Part shown: positions 1 to 7,747 of the stretch, piece by piece
How positions within the stretch are numbered: position 1 is the first letter of the stretch
Layout: each line of letters begins with the position of its first letter
NCBI GenBank assembly: GCA_964527395.1
Contig: CAZGQD010000003.1
Coordinates: forward strand, 1-64,000
Source: GCA-2688265 sp964527395
Lineage (GTDB): Archaea; Nanobdellota; Nanobdellia; Woesearchaeales; GW2011-AR9
Reading direction: 5' to 3'
Length of the DNA stretch: 64,000 nt
Translations under genes and position numbers: made by a program
Notes under the pieces: generated by a model
The model's input: only the letters and a program-made list of their open reading frames with translations
What the model was told of the DNA's origin: nothing
The model's database searches: none

Positions 1-85
1 ATTCTTAAGTCAAAACTGCTGAATTTTGAGAAGAGTATTTTAGCGAATGGCTCTTTATAAAAAAGGCTAATTCTGAGAGATTACA

Positions 86-583
86 ATGTTTAAATGGTTA
101 AGGAATATCTTATTTACGGGTGATTCTTCGGAAAAACCAATTTCACAGGCTCCAACTCCTGGAAGTGACTCCTTAGAAGGAAAATTAGCTTCTCGACCAG
201 AGCTTGTAAGTCCAGTGACAGCAGAGGACATTTTAGAAGCAAGTACCTATAAGACAACAATTTATGAATTGGAATCTCTTCCTGGACAAAAAGTTGAAGT
301 TTTAGCAGAGTATGAAGATATTGCTGTAAGATTGATTCATGATGCTTTAAATAAAGAGCCGTTTGATGCGCTTGTTGAATATCCTTTTTTAAATACAGAT
401 AATGGTTTTCCTTGCTTAAGGGAAACTATGGGCTTACATTCAGCAAGAATTTCACATGGAAGAGAAACATTGTTCAAAGATAGGACGTATATTGCAGTTG
501 CAATTTATGGTGCTAAAAAAGAAGGTCTTGATCAGATGGAAAATAATTTACAAGAAGTTTTAGGTGAGCTTTCAAGAATCTAA
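86..583 (+). CDS. Hypothetical protein (165 aa)
   Basis: I do not recognise the family. The protein is soluble, with no membrane segment or signal peptide. Residues 1-50 look like a low-complexity Ser/Pro linker and the C-terminal ~110 residues look like one compact alpha/beta domain. The ATG start is supported by a TATA-like box (TTATAAA) 31 bp upstream, the spacing seen in front of many genes here, so the transcript is probably leaderless. It lies just upstream of the motif-controlled radA operon but is separated from it by 260 bp and is unlikely to be cotranscribed. Coding is supported by ordinary codon use; function is unknown. Confidence 0.75.
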   Translation: MFKWLRNILFTGDSSEKPISQAPTPGSDSLEGKLASRPELVSPVTAEDILEASTYKTTIYELESLPGQKVEVLAEYEDIAVRLIHDALNKEPFDALVEYPFLNTDNGFPCLRETMGLHSARISHGRETLFKDRTYIAVAIYGAKKEGLDQMENNLQEVLGELSRI

Positions 584-671
584 TCTTTGTTTTTTTTAAT
601 AAAATTTTCTTTTGCCACTGGACAGATTTATTTTGTGCTTAAATTTCTTGATTTTGTGCTTAAATTCGGGA

Positions 672-709
672 GCCACTACCCACTGGACAAGTGCGGATAG
701 CGCTTATAA
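672..709 (+). promoter_or_regulatory. Promoter motif copy 1 upstream of the radA operon
   Basis: The motif GCCACTACCCACTGGACA is followed after 4 nt by CGGATA and, 4 nt later, the TATA box CTTATAAA. The two half-sites TGGACA and CGGATA lie in direct orientation about one helical turn apart. The same arrangement precedes the genes starting at 16256, 25696 and 51333 on the minus strand. It looks like an operator or activator site next to the TATA box. A partial copy (GCCACTGGACAG) lies at 614-625. Confidence 0.6.
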
Positions 710-736
710 AGGGAATTAATTCTTTAATATTTTGCA

Positions 737-842
737 AGTTAGTGATGATTTGCACCTTGGCACATACGAAAGGACATCGAATTTAGTCCGAAATATGGGA
801 TGTGTTGAAATAAGACGGGAAACCAATCCGAGGTGAAGAGAT
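737..842 (+). promoter_or_regulatory. Structured leader of the radA operon
   Basis: Transcription from the TATA box at 703-709 would start near 732 and give a leader of about 105 nt, unusually long for this genome. The leader can fold: CACAT (762-766) pairs with ATGTG, enclosing the hairpin GGAC/GTCC, and a second small hairpin CGG/CCG with loop GAAACCAAT follows. It ends in the ribosome binding site GAGGTGA directly before the ATG at 843. An AGTGATGA resembling a C box occurs at 741-748 but no D box follows, so I do not call a C/D RNA. It may be a cis-regulatory RNA; this is inference. Confidence 0.35.
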
Positions 843-1289
843 ATGAAACAAAATATGAGACAAAACAGAAATATGCTCCAAAAAAATGAGCGAAATATTA
901 GTAATAAAAAAGGAGTTATGCAATACGATGGATCTACGATTCAAGAAGAATTTATCGTATCAGATGCAATAGTTGGTTCTAATAGATCTAATGGACTAAA
1001 TAGTTCTAGTGGAAATAGTTCGGAAGTGAAGAATTATTCTAATTACCCACAAAAGACATATCGGGCCGGAGGAATCAAAGCTACTGTGTGGAACAATAGT
1101 GTTTCTAATGGAAATGGAACATTTACAACAGTTTCTTTGGAGAGAGTATATCAAGATAAAGAAGGCGCTTGGAAGAGTACAAACAATTTGAGGTTGAATG
1201 ATCTTCCTAAAGTGGCAACAATTATGAATAGAGCTTATGCAGACCTTATAATGAAAGAGCAAGATTTATTTAAAGCGGAGGTGAGCTAA
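843..1289 (+). CDS. Putative PurA/PC4-like nucleic-acid-binding protein upstream of RadA
   Basis: The N-terminal ~70 residues are polar, Asn/Ser rich and probably disordered. Residues ~72-145 form a conserved-looking domain: an Arg-Ala-Gly-Gly-Ile turn, a strand with TVW, then TTVSLERVYQDKEG, a Trp-Lys-x-Thr-Asn stretch and a terminal helix after LNDLPK. Strands with alternating aromatic and basic residues plus a C-terminal helix fit small PurA/PC4-type single-strand-binding folds. I infer this from pattern, not from a search. The stop codon abuts the RadA start at 1290, so the two are translationally coupled, which supports a role in recombination or repair. The start follows a clear GAGGTGA site. 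Confidence 0.6.
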   Translation: MKQNMRQNRNMLQKNERNISNKKGVMQYDGSTIQEEFIVSDAIVGSNRSNGLNSSSGNSSEVKNYSNYPQKTYRAGGIKATVWNNSVSNGNGTFTTVSLERVYQDKEGAWKSTNNLRLNDLPKVATIMNRAYADLIMKEQDLFKAEVS

Positions 1290-2309
1290 ATGGTAGGAGA
1301 AGTAATTATGGCAGAAGATATAGTAGAAGAAATAGTTGATGAAGTAGTAGATGAAACAGAAGTTGAAGAAGAAAGTAAAATGATTGATGTGACTTCACTT
1401 CCAGGAGTAGGAGCAGCAACAGCTGAGAAGCTTCAGAGCAGTGGATTTCATGATGTGATGTCAATAGCAGTAGCTAGTCCAGGAAAATTGTGTGAAGCTG
1501 CTGGTGTAAGTGAAGCAGTAGCACGTAAAATAATCAATGCAGCCCGTGATAGTATGAAGATGGGTTTTGAAACTGGAGCACAAGTGCTTGCTCGTAGGAA
1601 GAAAGTTGTTAAAATTTCTTCTGGCTGCGACAATATCAATAATTTGCTTGACGGAGGATTCGAAACTGGAGCAATAACAGAATGTTTTGGTGAATTTGGA
1701 TCTGGTAAGTCACAGGTTGGACACGTTTTAACAGTTAATGTTCTAGTAGCAGATCCTAAAGCTTGGGCAGTATATATTGATACTGAGAATACATTTAGAC
1801 CTGAACGAATAAAACAGTTGTGCGAGGGAGTAGGGCTTGATTATGAAGATGCACTTTCGCGGATAATGGTAGCTCATGCGTTTAATTCGGACCATCAGAT
1901 GCTACTTGCTGAGAAAGTTGAGACTTTGATCAAAGAGCAAGGAAAAAAGGTGAAGCTGGTTGTAGTTGATTCATTAACTGCGCATTTTAGAGCAGAGTTT
2001 GTTGGGCGTGGAACACTTGCGGAGAGACAGCAGAAATTGAATAGGCATATGCATGTTCTTGGTAGCTTAGCAAGTTCACAAAATATTTGCGTTTTTGTAA
2101 CAAATCAAGTGATGTCTAAGCCAGATCAGTTTTTTGGAGACCCTACAGTTGCTATTGGAGGGCATGTTGTTGCTCATGCGTCTACTTTTAGAATATACCT
2201 TCGTAAGAGTAAGAAAGGTAGCAGGGTTGCTAAATTGATTGATAGTCCTAATTTGCCAGAAGGGGAGTGTGCATTTATGGTGACCGAGGCAGGGCTTATT
2301 GATTTTTAG
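1290..2309 (+). CDS. radA: DNA repair and recombination protein RadA
   Basis: Archaeal RecA/Rad51-family recombinase that forms ATP-dependent filaments on single-stranded DNA and catalyses strand exchange. Length (339 aa) is typical. Visible features: acidic N-terminal tail, helix-hairpin-helix around SLPGVGAATAEKL (residues 36-48), an FETG polymerisation motif near residue 93, Walker A GEFGSGKS (134-141), Walker B LVVVDS near 229, and the conserved RGTLAERQQKL and TNQV segments. The start at 1290 follows GGAGGTGA by 5 nt; an internal ATG at 1308 is less likely. The gene is the second of a two-gene operon. A T-rich stretch at 2320-2345 probably terminates it. Confidence 0.97.
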   Translation: MVGEVIMAEDIVEEIVDEVVDETEVEEESKMIDVTSLPGVGAATAEKLQSSGFHDVMSIAVASPGKLCEAAGVSEAVARKIINAARDSMKMGFETGAQVLARRKKVVKISSGCDNINNLLDGGFETGAITECFGEFGSGKSQVGHVLTVNVLVADPKAWAVYIDTENTFRPERIKQLCEGVGLDYEDALSRIMVAHAFNSDHQMLLAEKVETLIKEQGKKVKLVVVDSLTAHFRAEFVGRGTLAERQQKLNRHMHVLGSLASSQNICVFVTNQVMSKPDQFFGDPTVAIGGHVVAHASTFRIYLRKSKKGSRVAKLIDSPNLPEGECAFMVTEAGLIDF

Positions 2310-2319
2310 GAGTTGATTT

Positions 2320-2345
2320 GGTTTTTTTTCTATTTTCTTTTTTTA
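2320..2345 (+). terminator. T-rich terminator after radA
   Basis: Runs of T (ttttttttc, tttttttt) begin about 10 bp after the radA stop, matching the oligo-T termination signals of archaeal RNA polymerase. Confidence 0.5.
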
Positions 2346-2420
2346 AGTAGGATTTTTGGTATTTTTTGATGATTTTTGGAACTTTTAAGGAATCTAGATG
2401 CAATTGGTGAAGGAGGAGAG

Positions 2421-2816
2421 ATGGATTTGAGTCCTTTAAGAAATGATCAGAGAGTTTCTGGAAAAATATATGGAGATAACCCTTTGCAAAGTATGTTTGA
2501 TTTGGTTAGAGCATATGCTTACCGATATGAAGAGCAGAGTTTTAGAATCAAATGGGGTGGAGGAAGAGTTGAAATGGAAGGAAAAGGGTTTGTTATGTAT
2601 GTTGAAGATGTGCCTTTGAGTTTGCAAAGATTGAGAAGTTTGGCTGCTGATAGAGGAGTTCCGATAGAAGCAAACCATAAGTTTGGAATAAGAGATTATG
2701 GAAGATTTGTTCAAGTTGATGAAAGATTAAGGAGTGAAGTAAATGACCCTGAAGGTTTTAGAGAATTTTTGAAAGGATTGGAATGGTATTCTCACTCTAG
2801 TCCTTTTAGTTTATAA
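2421..2816 (+). CDS. Hypothetical protein (131 aa)
   Basis: Unknown family. Soluble, with a predicted beta-rich middle section (SFRIKWGGGRVEMEGKGFVMYVEDVPL) followed by a helix and a C-terminal alpha segment. The ATG at 2421 has GGAGG four nt upstream. A TTG at 2376, 34 bp after a TTTAAG box, would add 15 residues and cannot be excluded. It is monocistronic, between radA and the TRAM gene. Confidence 0.6.
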   Translation: MDLSPLRNDQRVSGKIYGDNPLQSMFDLVRAYAYRYEEQSFRIKWGGGRVEMEGKGFVMYVEDVPLSLQRLRSLAADRGVPIEANHKFGIRDYGRFVQVDERLRSEVNDPEGFREFLKGLEWYSHSSPFSL

Positions 2817-2943
2817 ATAGGTTTTAGGCATTTTTATACGAAGGGTTTTTATAGAGAGTTTGCCTTGAAAAGGGTAATTAATAGTAAGATTGTAGCATGC
2901 TATATGGGTATGTTAACTATAGTAAATTAGCGAGGAAATATTT

Positions 2944-3297
2944 ATGGAACAAGAAGTGCCAGTGAAGGCTGGAGAAGTATATGAAGTTGAAATTCAAGGA
3001 GTAGGTTCTAAAGGGGATGGAATTGCTCGAGTTAAGGGATTTGTTGTGTTTGTTTCTGGAGTAGCAAAAGGAGATTATGTCAAAATTAGAGTGACAAAGG
3101 TACTTTCTAAGGCTTCATTTGGGGAATTGATTGAAAAGTTAAAGAAACCAGCTAATGTTTCTAGTAGACCACGTAAGAAAAAGTTTGCTACAGTGAGTAT
3201 GGCAGATCTGGCTAGGCAAAAAGAAGAAGTAATAGATTCATCTTATGAAGAAACTGATGATTTTGGAGCAGATTTTGAAGATGAAGATGAAATGTGA
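2944..3297 (+). CDS. TRAM-domain RNA-binding protein
   Basis: Residues ~8-65 are a textbook TRAM domain: VKAGEVYEVEIQGVGSKGDG, then a beta-barrel with VFVSGVAKGDYVKIRVTKV, ending before a basic stretch. Small stand-alone TRAM proteins in archaea bind RNA and act as RNA chaperones or in tRNA and rRNA modification. The C-terminal ~50 residues are a charged linker with a strongly acidic end, not needed for the fold. The start follows GAGG with 8-nt spacing, after a leader of about 60 nt from a TATA-like box near 2850. Confidence 0.85.
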   Translation: MEQEVPVKAGEVYEVEIQGVGSKGDGIARVKGFVVFVSGVAKGDYVKIRVTKVLSKASFGELIEKLKKPANVSSRPRKKKFATVSMADLARQKEEVIDSSYEETDDFGADFEDEDEM

Positions 3298-3366
3298 GTA
3301 TTTTTTTCGTTAGTTTTTTATTGTGAGGGTATCTAAAAGTAGATAGTTTGAGGTTGGGGTGTGAAG

Positions 3367-4917
3367 ATGAAGTATGTGATGTGGCTTAAAGATGCAGCTT
3401 TGGCAGACAAATCTGTTGTAGGGTACAAAGCTTGGTCACTTTCTAAGTTGAAGGAAAACCATGTGAATGTTCCAAAAGGGTTTGTATTAACAAGTGATGC
3501 TGTTGAGAAGTTATTGTTTGATTTAGGTTTACTTGATAAAATTAAGAATTTATGCTCCTTAGGCCAGAGTTCAGGGGATTGGAGCAGATGTTCAGGTCAG
3601 TTGCAGAGGATTTTTTCTGCTTTGAAATTTACTGAAGGGTTTTCTGAAGATATTGAAGATTATTATCAATTACTTGGTGTTGGAGAATCAGGTGGAGTTG
3701 CGCAAGGGCTTGTTGGAGGAGAGAACCCAATAGTTGCTGTGAGACTTAGTTCTGCTTTTGCTAATGTGAGTAGCTCTGCCAAATTGTCTGTTAGTGGAGC
3801 TGAGGTTGTTAAGTTAGGTGTTTTGGAAATGCTTAGCTCATATTATTCTCTTGAAAATTGTCAAAGACATTTAGGTAATGGGTTTCCTGCATTGCTGGTT
3901 CAAAAGATGGTGTTTGGTTCCAAAAGTGGATCTTTATTTACTAAGCATCCAGTGACTGGTGATTCATCATATGTAATTGAAGCTGTACAAGGACTTGGAA
4001 CAATGCTTTTGGGTGGGGATGTTGTTTGTGACAATTATGTGATTAATCCTAATAGTAGGTCAGTAGTTAGCCGAGAAATATGTGAGCAAAACTTTGCTGA
4101 TGTGTTTTTTGAAGGGTCAATTGTACGTAAAGAGGTTCCTGCCTATGATCGGAATTCGCAAGCTTTGACAGATAGAGAATGTCTTGAAGTAAGTCGCCAA
4201 GGACAGAAGATTGTTGGATTACTTGGTAATGATGTTCGTGTTTCTTTTTCTTGTGCTGGTGATTCAGTATTTGTAGTAACTGCTCTACCAATGGTAGAAG
4301 AGGAGATTAAGCAAAATCAAGTTTTTACTTCTGTTGTTACAGGTGCGCCAGTGATTGCTGGTGCTGTTAGTTCGGGGTCTGAAGTTTTTGATAGTGAAGA
4401 TGGGCTTGTTCTTGATGGTGAGCTTCCTGGGATGGAATCTAGTGTTGCTTCAGGGGTTGAAGGTTCTGTTGGTGTAGTTGATTCTGTAGATGGTAATTCG
4501 GATATGATTAAGTCTTTTGAAGCTCTTGGTGATCGGTTGGAGCAGGAGTCTGATGTAGCTAAGTTGCAAGAACTTGAAGCTAGTTTGGAAAGTATTGATG
4601 ATTCTGGAGGAGAAGTAGGAGTTTCTAATAGTTCTGTGGTAATTTTAGGTGTTGATTCAGGTGTTTCTGATGATTCTAGAGATTTGGAAGGTAGTGGGTC
4701 GCTTGATGAGTCTGCTAGGGCTTTTGAAATGGAAGCTTTTGAGAAGAATGATTCTAGTAGTGTCCCTAGAGGTACCGGTGGAAAGTCTTTTGAGAAGTTG
4801 CTTTTAGATAAGAAAGAGCAGCGATCGTCTAATTTTGAGAAAGGTGGTAAGCGTAAAGATATGTTTTTCAAGCAAAAGAAGCGTAAAAAGGGTAAGTTTG
4901 GGAAGTTTGTTTACTGA
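3367..4917 (+). CDS. Degenerate PEP-synthase-type ATP-grasp protein with long disordered tail
   Basis: Residues 1-320 match the N-terminal nucleotide-binding domain of phosphoenolpyruvate synthase / pyruvate phosphate dikinase: an opening like DKSVVGYKAWSLSKLKE, then PKGFVLTSDAV, then QKMVFGSKSGSLFTKHPVTG with an IEAVQGLG segment. The usual signature Arg-Ser-Ser-Ala-x-x-Glu-Asp is replaced by RLSSAFANVSSS, so key ATP-site residues are missing and catalysis is doubtful. There is no phosphohistidine or PEP-binding domain. Residues ~330-515 are Ser/Asp/Glu rich and end in a Lys-rich tail. A related intact domain sits in the protein at 10237-14523. The start may be GTG 3361 or ATG 3367. A scaffold or regulatory role is inference. 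Confidence 0.7.
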   Translation: MKYVMWLKDAALADKSVVGYKAWSLSKLKENHVNVPKGFVLTSDAVEKLLFDLGLLDKIKNLCSLGQSSGDWSRCSGQLQRIFSALKFTEGFSEDIEDYYQLLGVGESGGVAQGLVGGENPIVAVRLSSAFANVSSSAKLSVSGAEVVKLGVLEMLSSYYSLENCQRHLGNGFPALLVQKMVFGSKSGSLFTKHPVTGDSSYVIEAVQGLGTMLLGGDVVCDNYVINPNSRSVVSREICEQNFADVFFEGSIVRKEVPAYDRNSQALTDRECLEVSRQGQKIVGLLGNDVRVSFSCAGDSVFVVTALPMVEEEIKQNQVFTSVVTGAPVIAGAVSSGSEVFDSEDGLVLDGELPGMESSVASGVEGSVGVVDSVDGNSDMIKSFEALGDRLEQESDVAKLQELEASLESIDDSGGEVGVSNSSVVILGVDSGVSDDSRDLEGSGSLDESARAFEMEAFEKNDSSSVPRGTGGKSFEKLLLDKKEQRSSNFEKGGKRKDMFFKQKKRKKGKFGKFVY

Positions 4918-4983
4918 TTTGTTGTTATTTTTTGCTTTTTTATGATATTTTTTATAAAGTAGGATCTGAAATGAAGATTTGTT

Positions 4984-5547
4984 ATGGCAGATTCAGTACT
5001 ATCATTTAATGAGGTTTATAGAGGAGTTATTTCTGTTGAAGATAAGCTAAAAATGATAAAAAGAGCTTTTAAATGGTCTAGAAGTCCAAAGAATTTACCA
5101 ATATTTGTGGGATCTACTGAAGATACTTTGGGAAAGATAGTTAGGAGGGTTTTAAGTGATACTCGAGCTGAACGTTTAGATGATTTTGATCTTTCGCAAA
5201 AAAGTTACTTGAGTTTGCTTGATTATGTTATGGATGTGCAATGTGATCCTAATTTGGGACAAGATTTGCTTTTTGTAGTAAGACATTATGAATGTGATGC
5301 TAGAAATTCGCCTGATGCTCATAGTTATAGCCAAGGTTTAGTGGATTCTGTATTTAACAAATTGAGAAGAAGATTGAATGGAGAAGCTTTGCAAGTTCCA
5401 AAAAAAATATTGGTAGTTAATCATTTTGATTCTTGTGAAGCAGATTTTGGAGAAACATGGTTTAAGACTTTGACTTCAGATTTTGTATTAGAAAGGTTTT
5501 ATTTCCATCCTACAGCAGGTTATTTTGAGAATTTCAGATTAAATTGA
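4984..5547 (+). CDS. Hypothetical protein (187 aa)
   Basis: Unknown family. Soluble alpha/beta protein with two Cys in the middle and a hydrophobic strand VPKKILVVNHFD before the C-terminal part. A TATA box (TTATAAA, 32 bp upstream) supports the ATG start and leaderless expression. It converges on rnp4 with only 8 bp between the two stops. Confidence 0.7.
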   Translation: MADSVLSFNEVYRGVISVEDKLKMIKRAFKWSRSPKNLPIFVGSTEDTLGKIVRRVLSDTRAERLDDFDLSQKSYLSLLDYVMDVQCDPNLGQDLLFVVRHYECDARNSPDAHSYSQGLVDSVFNKLRRRLNGEALQVPKKILVVNHFDSCEADFGETWFKTLTSDFVLERFYFHPTAGYFENFRLN

Positions 5548-5555
5548 TTGGAAAA

Positions 5556-5915
5556 TTAGGTTTTTGGTTTTTTATTTATTAGTTTTTTAGTTCTTGATTT
5601 AGTTTTCTTCTTAATAATTGGGATTCTAGTGAATTTCTTACAGGTTTTACATAGGATTATGACTTTTTTGTTTCTAACTCTGACTCTTTGCTTTGTGTCT
5701 GGTGTTAAATATGAGTAACAATGGGTGCAGTAGCGTCTTTTGTATTGTTTTGGCATCCTTAACCTTACTTTCATAGCAGTTTTTCTAGCTAGTTTAGTTA
5801 GATTGTCTTTTTGTTCTTGGTTTATGTTTGGATTAGTAGCTAGATCGAAGATAGCTTTTAGGTGTTTTAGAGCAAATTTCTTTTGCTTTTGTTTTGGAAT
5901 CCTTGGTTTTGCCAT
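5556..5915 (-). CDS. rnp4: Ribonuclease P protein component 4 (Rpp21/Rpr2)
   Basis: Protein subunit of archaeal RNase P, which removes 5' leaders from pre-tRNA. At 119 aa it has the family layout: basic N-terminal helices (KFALKHLKAIFDLA), a basic linker with MPKQYKRRYC, and a zinc ribbon with Cys-x-x-Cys (YCTHC) and a second Cys-x-x-Cys (LCKTC), followed by a Lys-rich tail. All four zinc ligands are present. It is transcribed alone, converging on the gene at 4984-5547 and divergent from the regulator at 5972. Confidence 0.92.
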   Translation of the reverse strand: MAKPRIPKQKQKKFALKHLKAIFDLATNPNINQEQKDNLTKLARKTAMKVRLRMPKQYKRRYCTHCYSYLTPDTKQRVRVRNKKVIILCKTCKKFTRIPIIKKKTKSRTKKLINKKPKT

Positions 5916-5971
5916 TTTTAGGTGTTGAGTGTGATAATATGGGAATACTTTAAAAGTTTGTTTGTGTTGAT

Positions 5972-6286
5972 ATGGATATGGCTAGAGGAAGACCAGTAAA
6001 GAGTAAAGTTCGTCAACGTGTTATAGAGATTTTGGCTTATCTGGAAAAAGGGTATGGATATGAGATCTCTAAAGTTTATAATGAAATATATCCAGAAACT
6101 AGTAGTAGATTGATATATTATCATCTTCGTAAGGGAATGCAGACAGGAGAGTTTCTTTTGGAGGAAGTTAAGAGTGAAAAAGGAGATTTTTCTTGGGGGT
6201 CTGAAGTAGAGAAGATATATTATGTGCTTGGACCAAATGCAGAAGTTAAGGGGTTGAAGCAGGTAGCTAAGTACTTTAAAGAATAG
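5972..6286 (+). CDS. PadR/ArsR-like winged-helix transcriptional regulator
   Basis: Small DNA-binding protein (104 aa). The N-terminal Arg-Gly-Arg-Pro segment resembles an AT-hook. It is followed by helices (VRQRVIEILAYLEKGYGYEISKVYNEIYP), a recognition helix with SSRLIYYHLRKGMQTGEF, and a beta-wing ending in VEKIYYVLGP. This is the classical winged-helix order of PadR-like regulators. A TTTAAAA box lies 24 bp upstream. The target is unknown; divergent transcription from rnp4 is compatible with autoregulation. Confidence 0.75.
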   Translation: MDMARGRPVKSKVRQRVIEILAYLEKGYGYEISKVYNEIYPETSSRLIYYHLRKGMQTGEFLLEEVKSEKGDFSWGSEVEKIYYVLGPNAEVKGLKQVAKYFKE

Positions 6287-6345
6287 GTATTTTGGTGGTT
6301 TTGTAGAATAGATATGTTTTTATTTGGGTTGTTTTGAGAGATTTT

Positions 6346-6831
6346 ATGGTTTTAGATGGAGATTTGATTTATAGGAAACAGTTTGTTTCTAGGCCGCCTG
6401 TTTCTGATCCAGATTATGCTAGGGACTTGGAAAGACAGAAATTTGTTGTTTGTATGGAAGGAATAGTTAGAAGTCTTTATTCTGGTTTTAGAGATATAGA
6501 AGATTTAGAGATTAGAAGTTTTGAAGTTTATGGAGGGCAATCGCAAGGAAGTAATCATATTTTTGTTTCTTTCAAAGGAAGAGATGTTGCTAGAATAGAA
6601 TATGGTAGCTTAAATGGTGCTTTAGTTCTTGATGATAATGAGAAAATTGAGAATGAAATAGATAGTTGTATCGATATGCTTGTTTTTGTGGATCGAAGTC
6701 AGTTAAGGGAAATAGGGTTGAAAGACAGAGTTCTAGGAGTTATTGATAAAAGTTTGATGTATGCTGCCAGTAGTGATAAATCAAAAGATTTGTCTGTTGA
6801 AGGAAGATTAGGTTGGCAATATAATGGATAG
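6346..6831 (+). CDS. Hypothetical protein related to the 6960 gene product
   Basis: Unknown function (161 aa). The central segment (FVVCMEGIVRSLYSGF, ELxIRSFEVYGG, HIFVSFKGRDVARIEYGS) follows the same helix-strand-strand pattern as both halves of the next gene (NIVNGLEQIPGAEL, TYFEDDG, VDGFHVARAYLGS), so the two neighbours probably belong to one paralogous family. The ATG at 6346 lies about 30 bp after an AT-rich box; a TTG at 6334 is the alternative. Confidence 0.65.
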   Translation: MVLDGDLIYRKQFVSRPPVSDPDYARDLERQKFVVCMEGIVRSLYSGFRDIEDLEIRSFEVYGGQSQGSNHIFVSFKGRDVARIEYGSLNGALVLDDNEKIENEIDSCIDMLVFVDRSQLREIGLKDRVLGVIDKSLMYAASSDKSKDLSVEGRLGWQYNG

Positions 6832-6855
6832 TTTTTTTTTGGTGGTTAAGTATTT

Positions 6856-6916
6856 TTGAGTATAGCTCTCATAATTTGAGTATAGCTCTCATAACTTAGT
6901 TAGTATACTAACTAAG
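6856..6916. repeat. Two 19-bp direct repeats followed by a 22-bp perfect palindrome
   Basis: TTGAGTATAGCTCTCATAA occurs at 6856-6874 and 6876-6894 (20-bp period). It is followed directly by a perfect palindrome whose half-arm is CTTAGTTAGTA (6895-6916). The group lies just upstream of the TATA-like box TTTTTATAG of the next gene and may be an operator. As RNA the palindrome could also act as a terminator for the preceding gene. Confidence 0.55.
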
Positions 6917-6959
6917 TGTTTTTATAGTCGAAGTGTTTAGGTTTATTTGGTGATTTGAT

Positions 6960-7703
6960 ATGGTAATGCAAAGTGGAGAAGGTATCATTTATATCAAAAA
7001 ATTTGAAGGAAATTTTCTAGAAAATGAAATTCTTGTTGGTAATCGTGAGGCAAGGCTTGGAGAGTATGCGCATGCACCTAAAGTATTTCAAAATATTGTT
7101 AATGGGCTTGAACAAATACCCGGAGCTGAATTGACTTATTTTGAAGATGATGGAAGTAAGACAGTAGATATGAATGTTGATGGATTTCATGTTGCTAGAG
7201 CTTATTTAGGATCAGAAGTTCCTGAAGAAGAAAGGCCAGGAGGTTTGAGGGAAATACATGTTCAAATTGATTCTTCTTCTTCTTTTTCTTTTAATCTAGT
7301 TAGGTTAGTAGAACAATCACTTGTGCATGGAAGAAGAGCTAGAGGAAGTAGCTCTGCTTATGGATTTTTTGATCTTGATAAAGAAGGTTCTTGTGGAGTT
7401 AGTTTTGGTGATCATCGTGCAGTTGATGGGTATGGACATGAAGATGCAGAACCTATTTTTGATGGTTTAGTTGGTGTTTTAGGAGATTTGTCTGGTGTTG
7501 AAGTTAATATTTTCGAAGAAGGTGGTAAAAGGACTGCTTTAGCTATTGAAGATGATGATTATACAATTGCAACAGTTAATCTTGAACCAGAAGTAGTTGA
7601 AGATAAGAGAGTTTCAGGAGTTAGACGTTTGAGGGTTTCTTATGTTAAAGCATATCAGTTGCAAGGTTTGATTGAAAATGCTTTGGGAATTAAGCCAAGC
7701 TAA
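6960..7703 (+). CDS. Hypothetical protein with two tandem homologous domains
   Basis: Unknown function (247 aa). Residues ~8-118 and ~130-240 share a layout: strand, helix ending in a VxGL-type turn, Gly-Ala/Val-Glu strand (ELTYFEDDG versus EVNIFEEGG), then a strand and YLGSEVPEEERPGGLREIHV versus NLEPEVVEDKRVSGVRRLRV. It therefore looks like an internal duplication of a ~110-residue domain, with a further copy in the upstream gene. No membrane segment or catalytic motif is visible. The TATA box is about 40 bp upstream. Confidence 0.7.
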   Translation: MVMQSGEGIIYIKKFEGNFLENEILVGNREARLGEYAHAPKVFQNIVNGLEQIPGAELTYFEDDGSKTVDMNVDGFHVARAYLGSEVPEEERPGGLREIHVQIDSSSSFSFNLVRLVEQSLVHGRRARGSSSAYGFFDLDKEGSCGVSFGDHRAVDGYGHEDAEPIFDGLVGVLGDLSGVEVNIFEEGGKRTALAIEDDDYTIATVNLEPEVVEDKRVSGVRRLRVSYVKAYQLQGLIENALGIKPS

Positions 7704-7747
7704 AATCCACCGTTTTAGTTGTTTTTTGGGCTTTTTTCTTTTTCTAT

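Noticed and set aside
737..842. C/D box sRNA or RNase P RNA
   Set aside because: A C-box-like AGTGATGA is present but there is no D box, and the conserved RNase P core sequences are absent.
4317..4871. 184-aa minus-strand ORF
   Set aside because: It is antisense to the Ser/Asp-rich tail of the 3367 gene and low in complexity.
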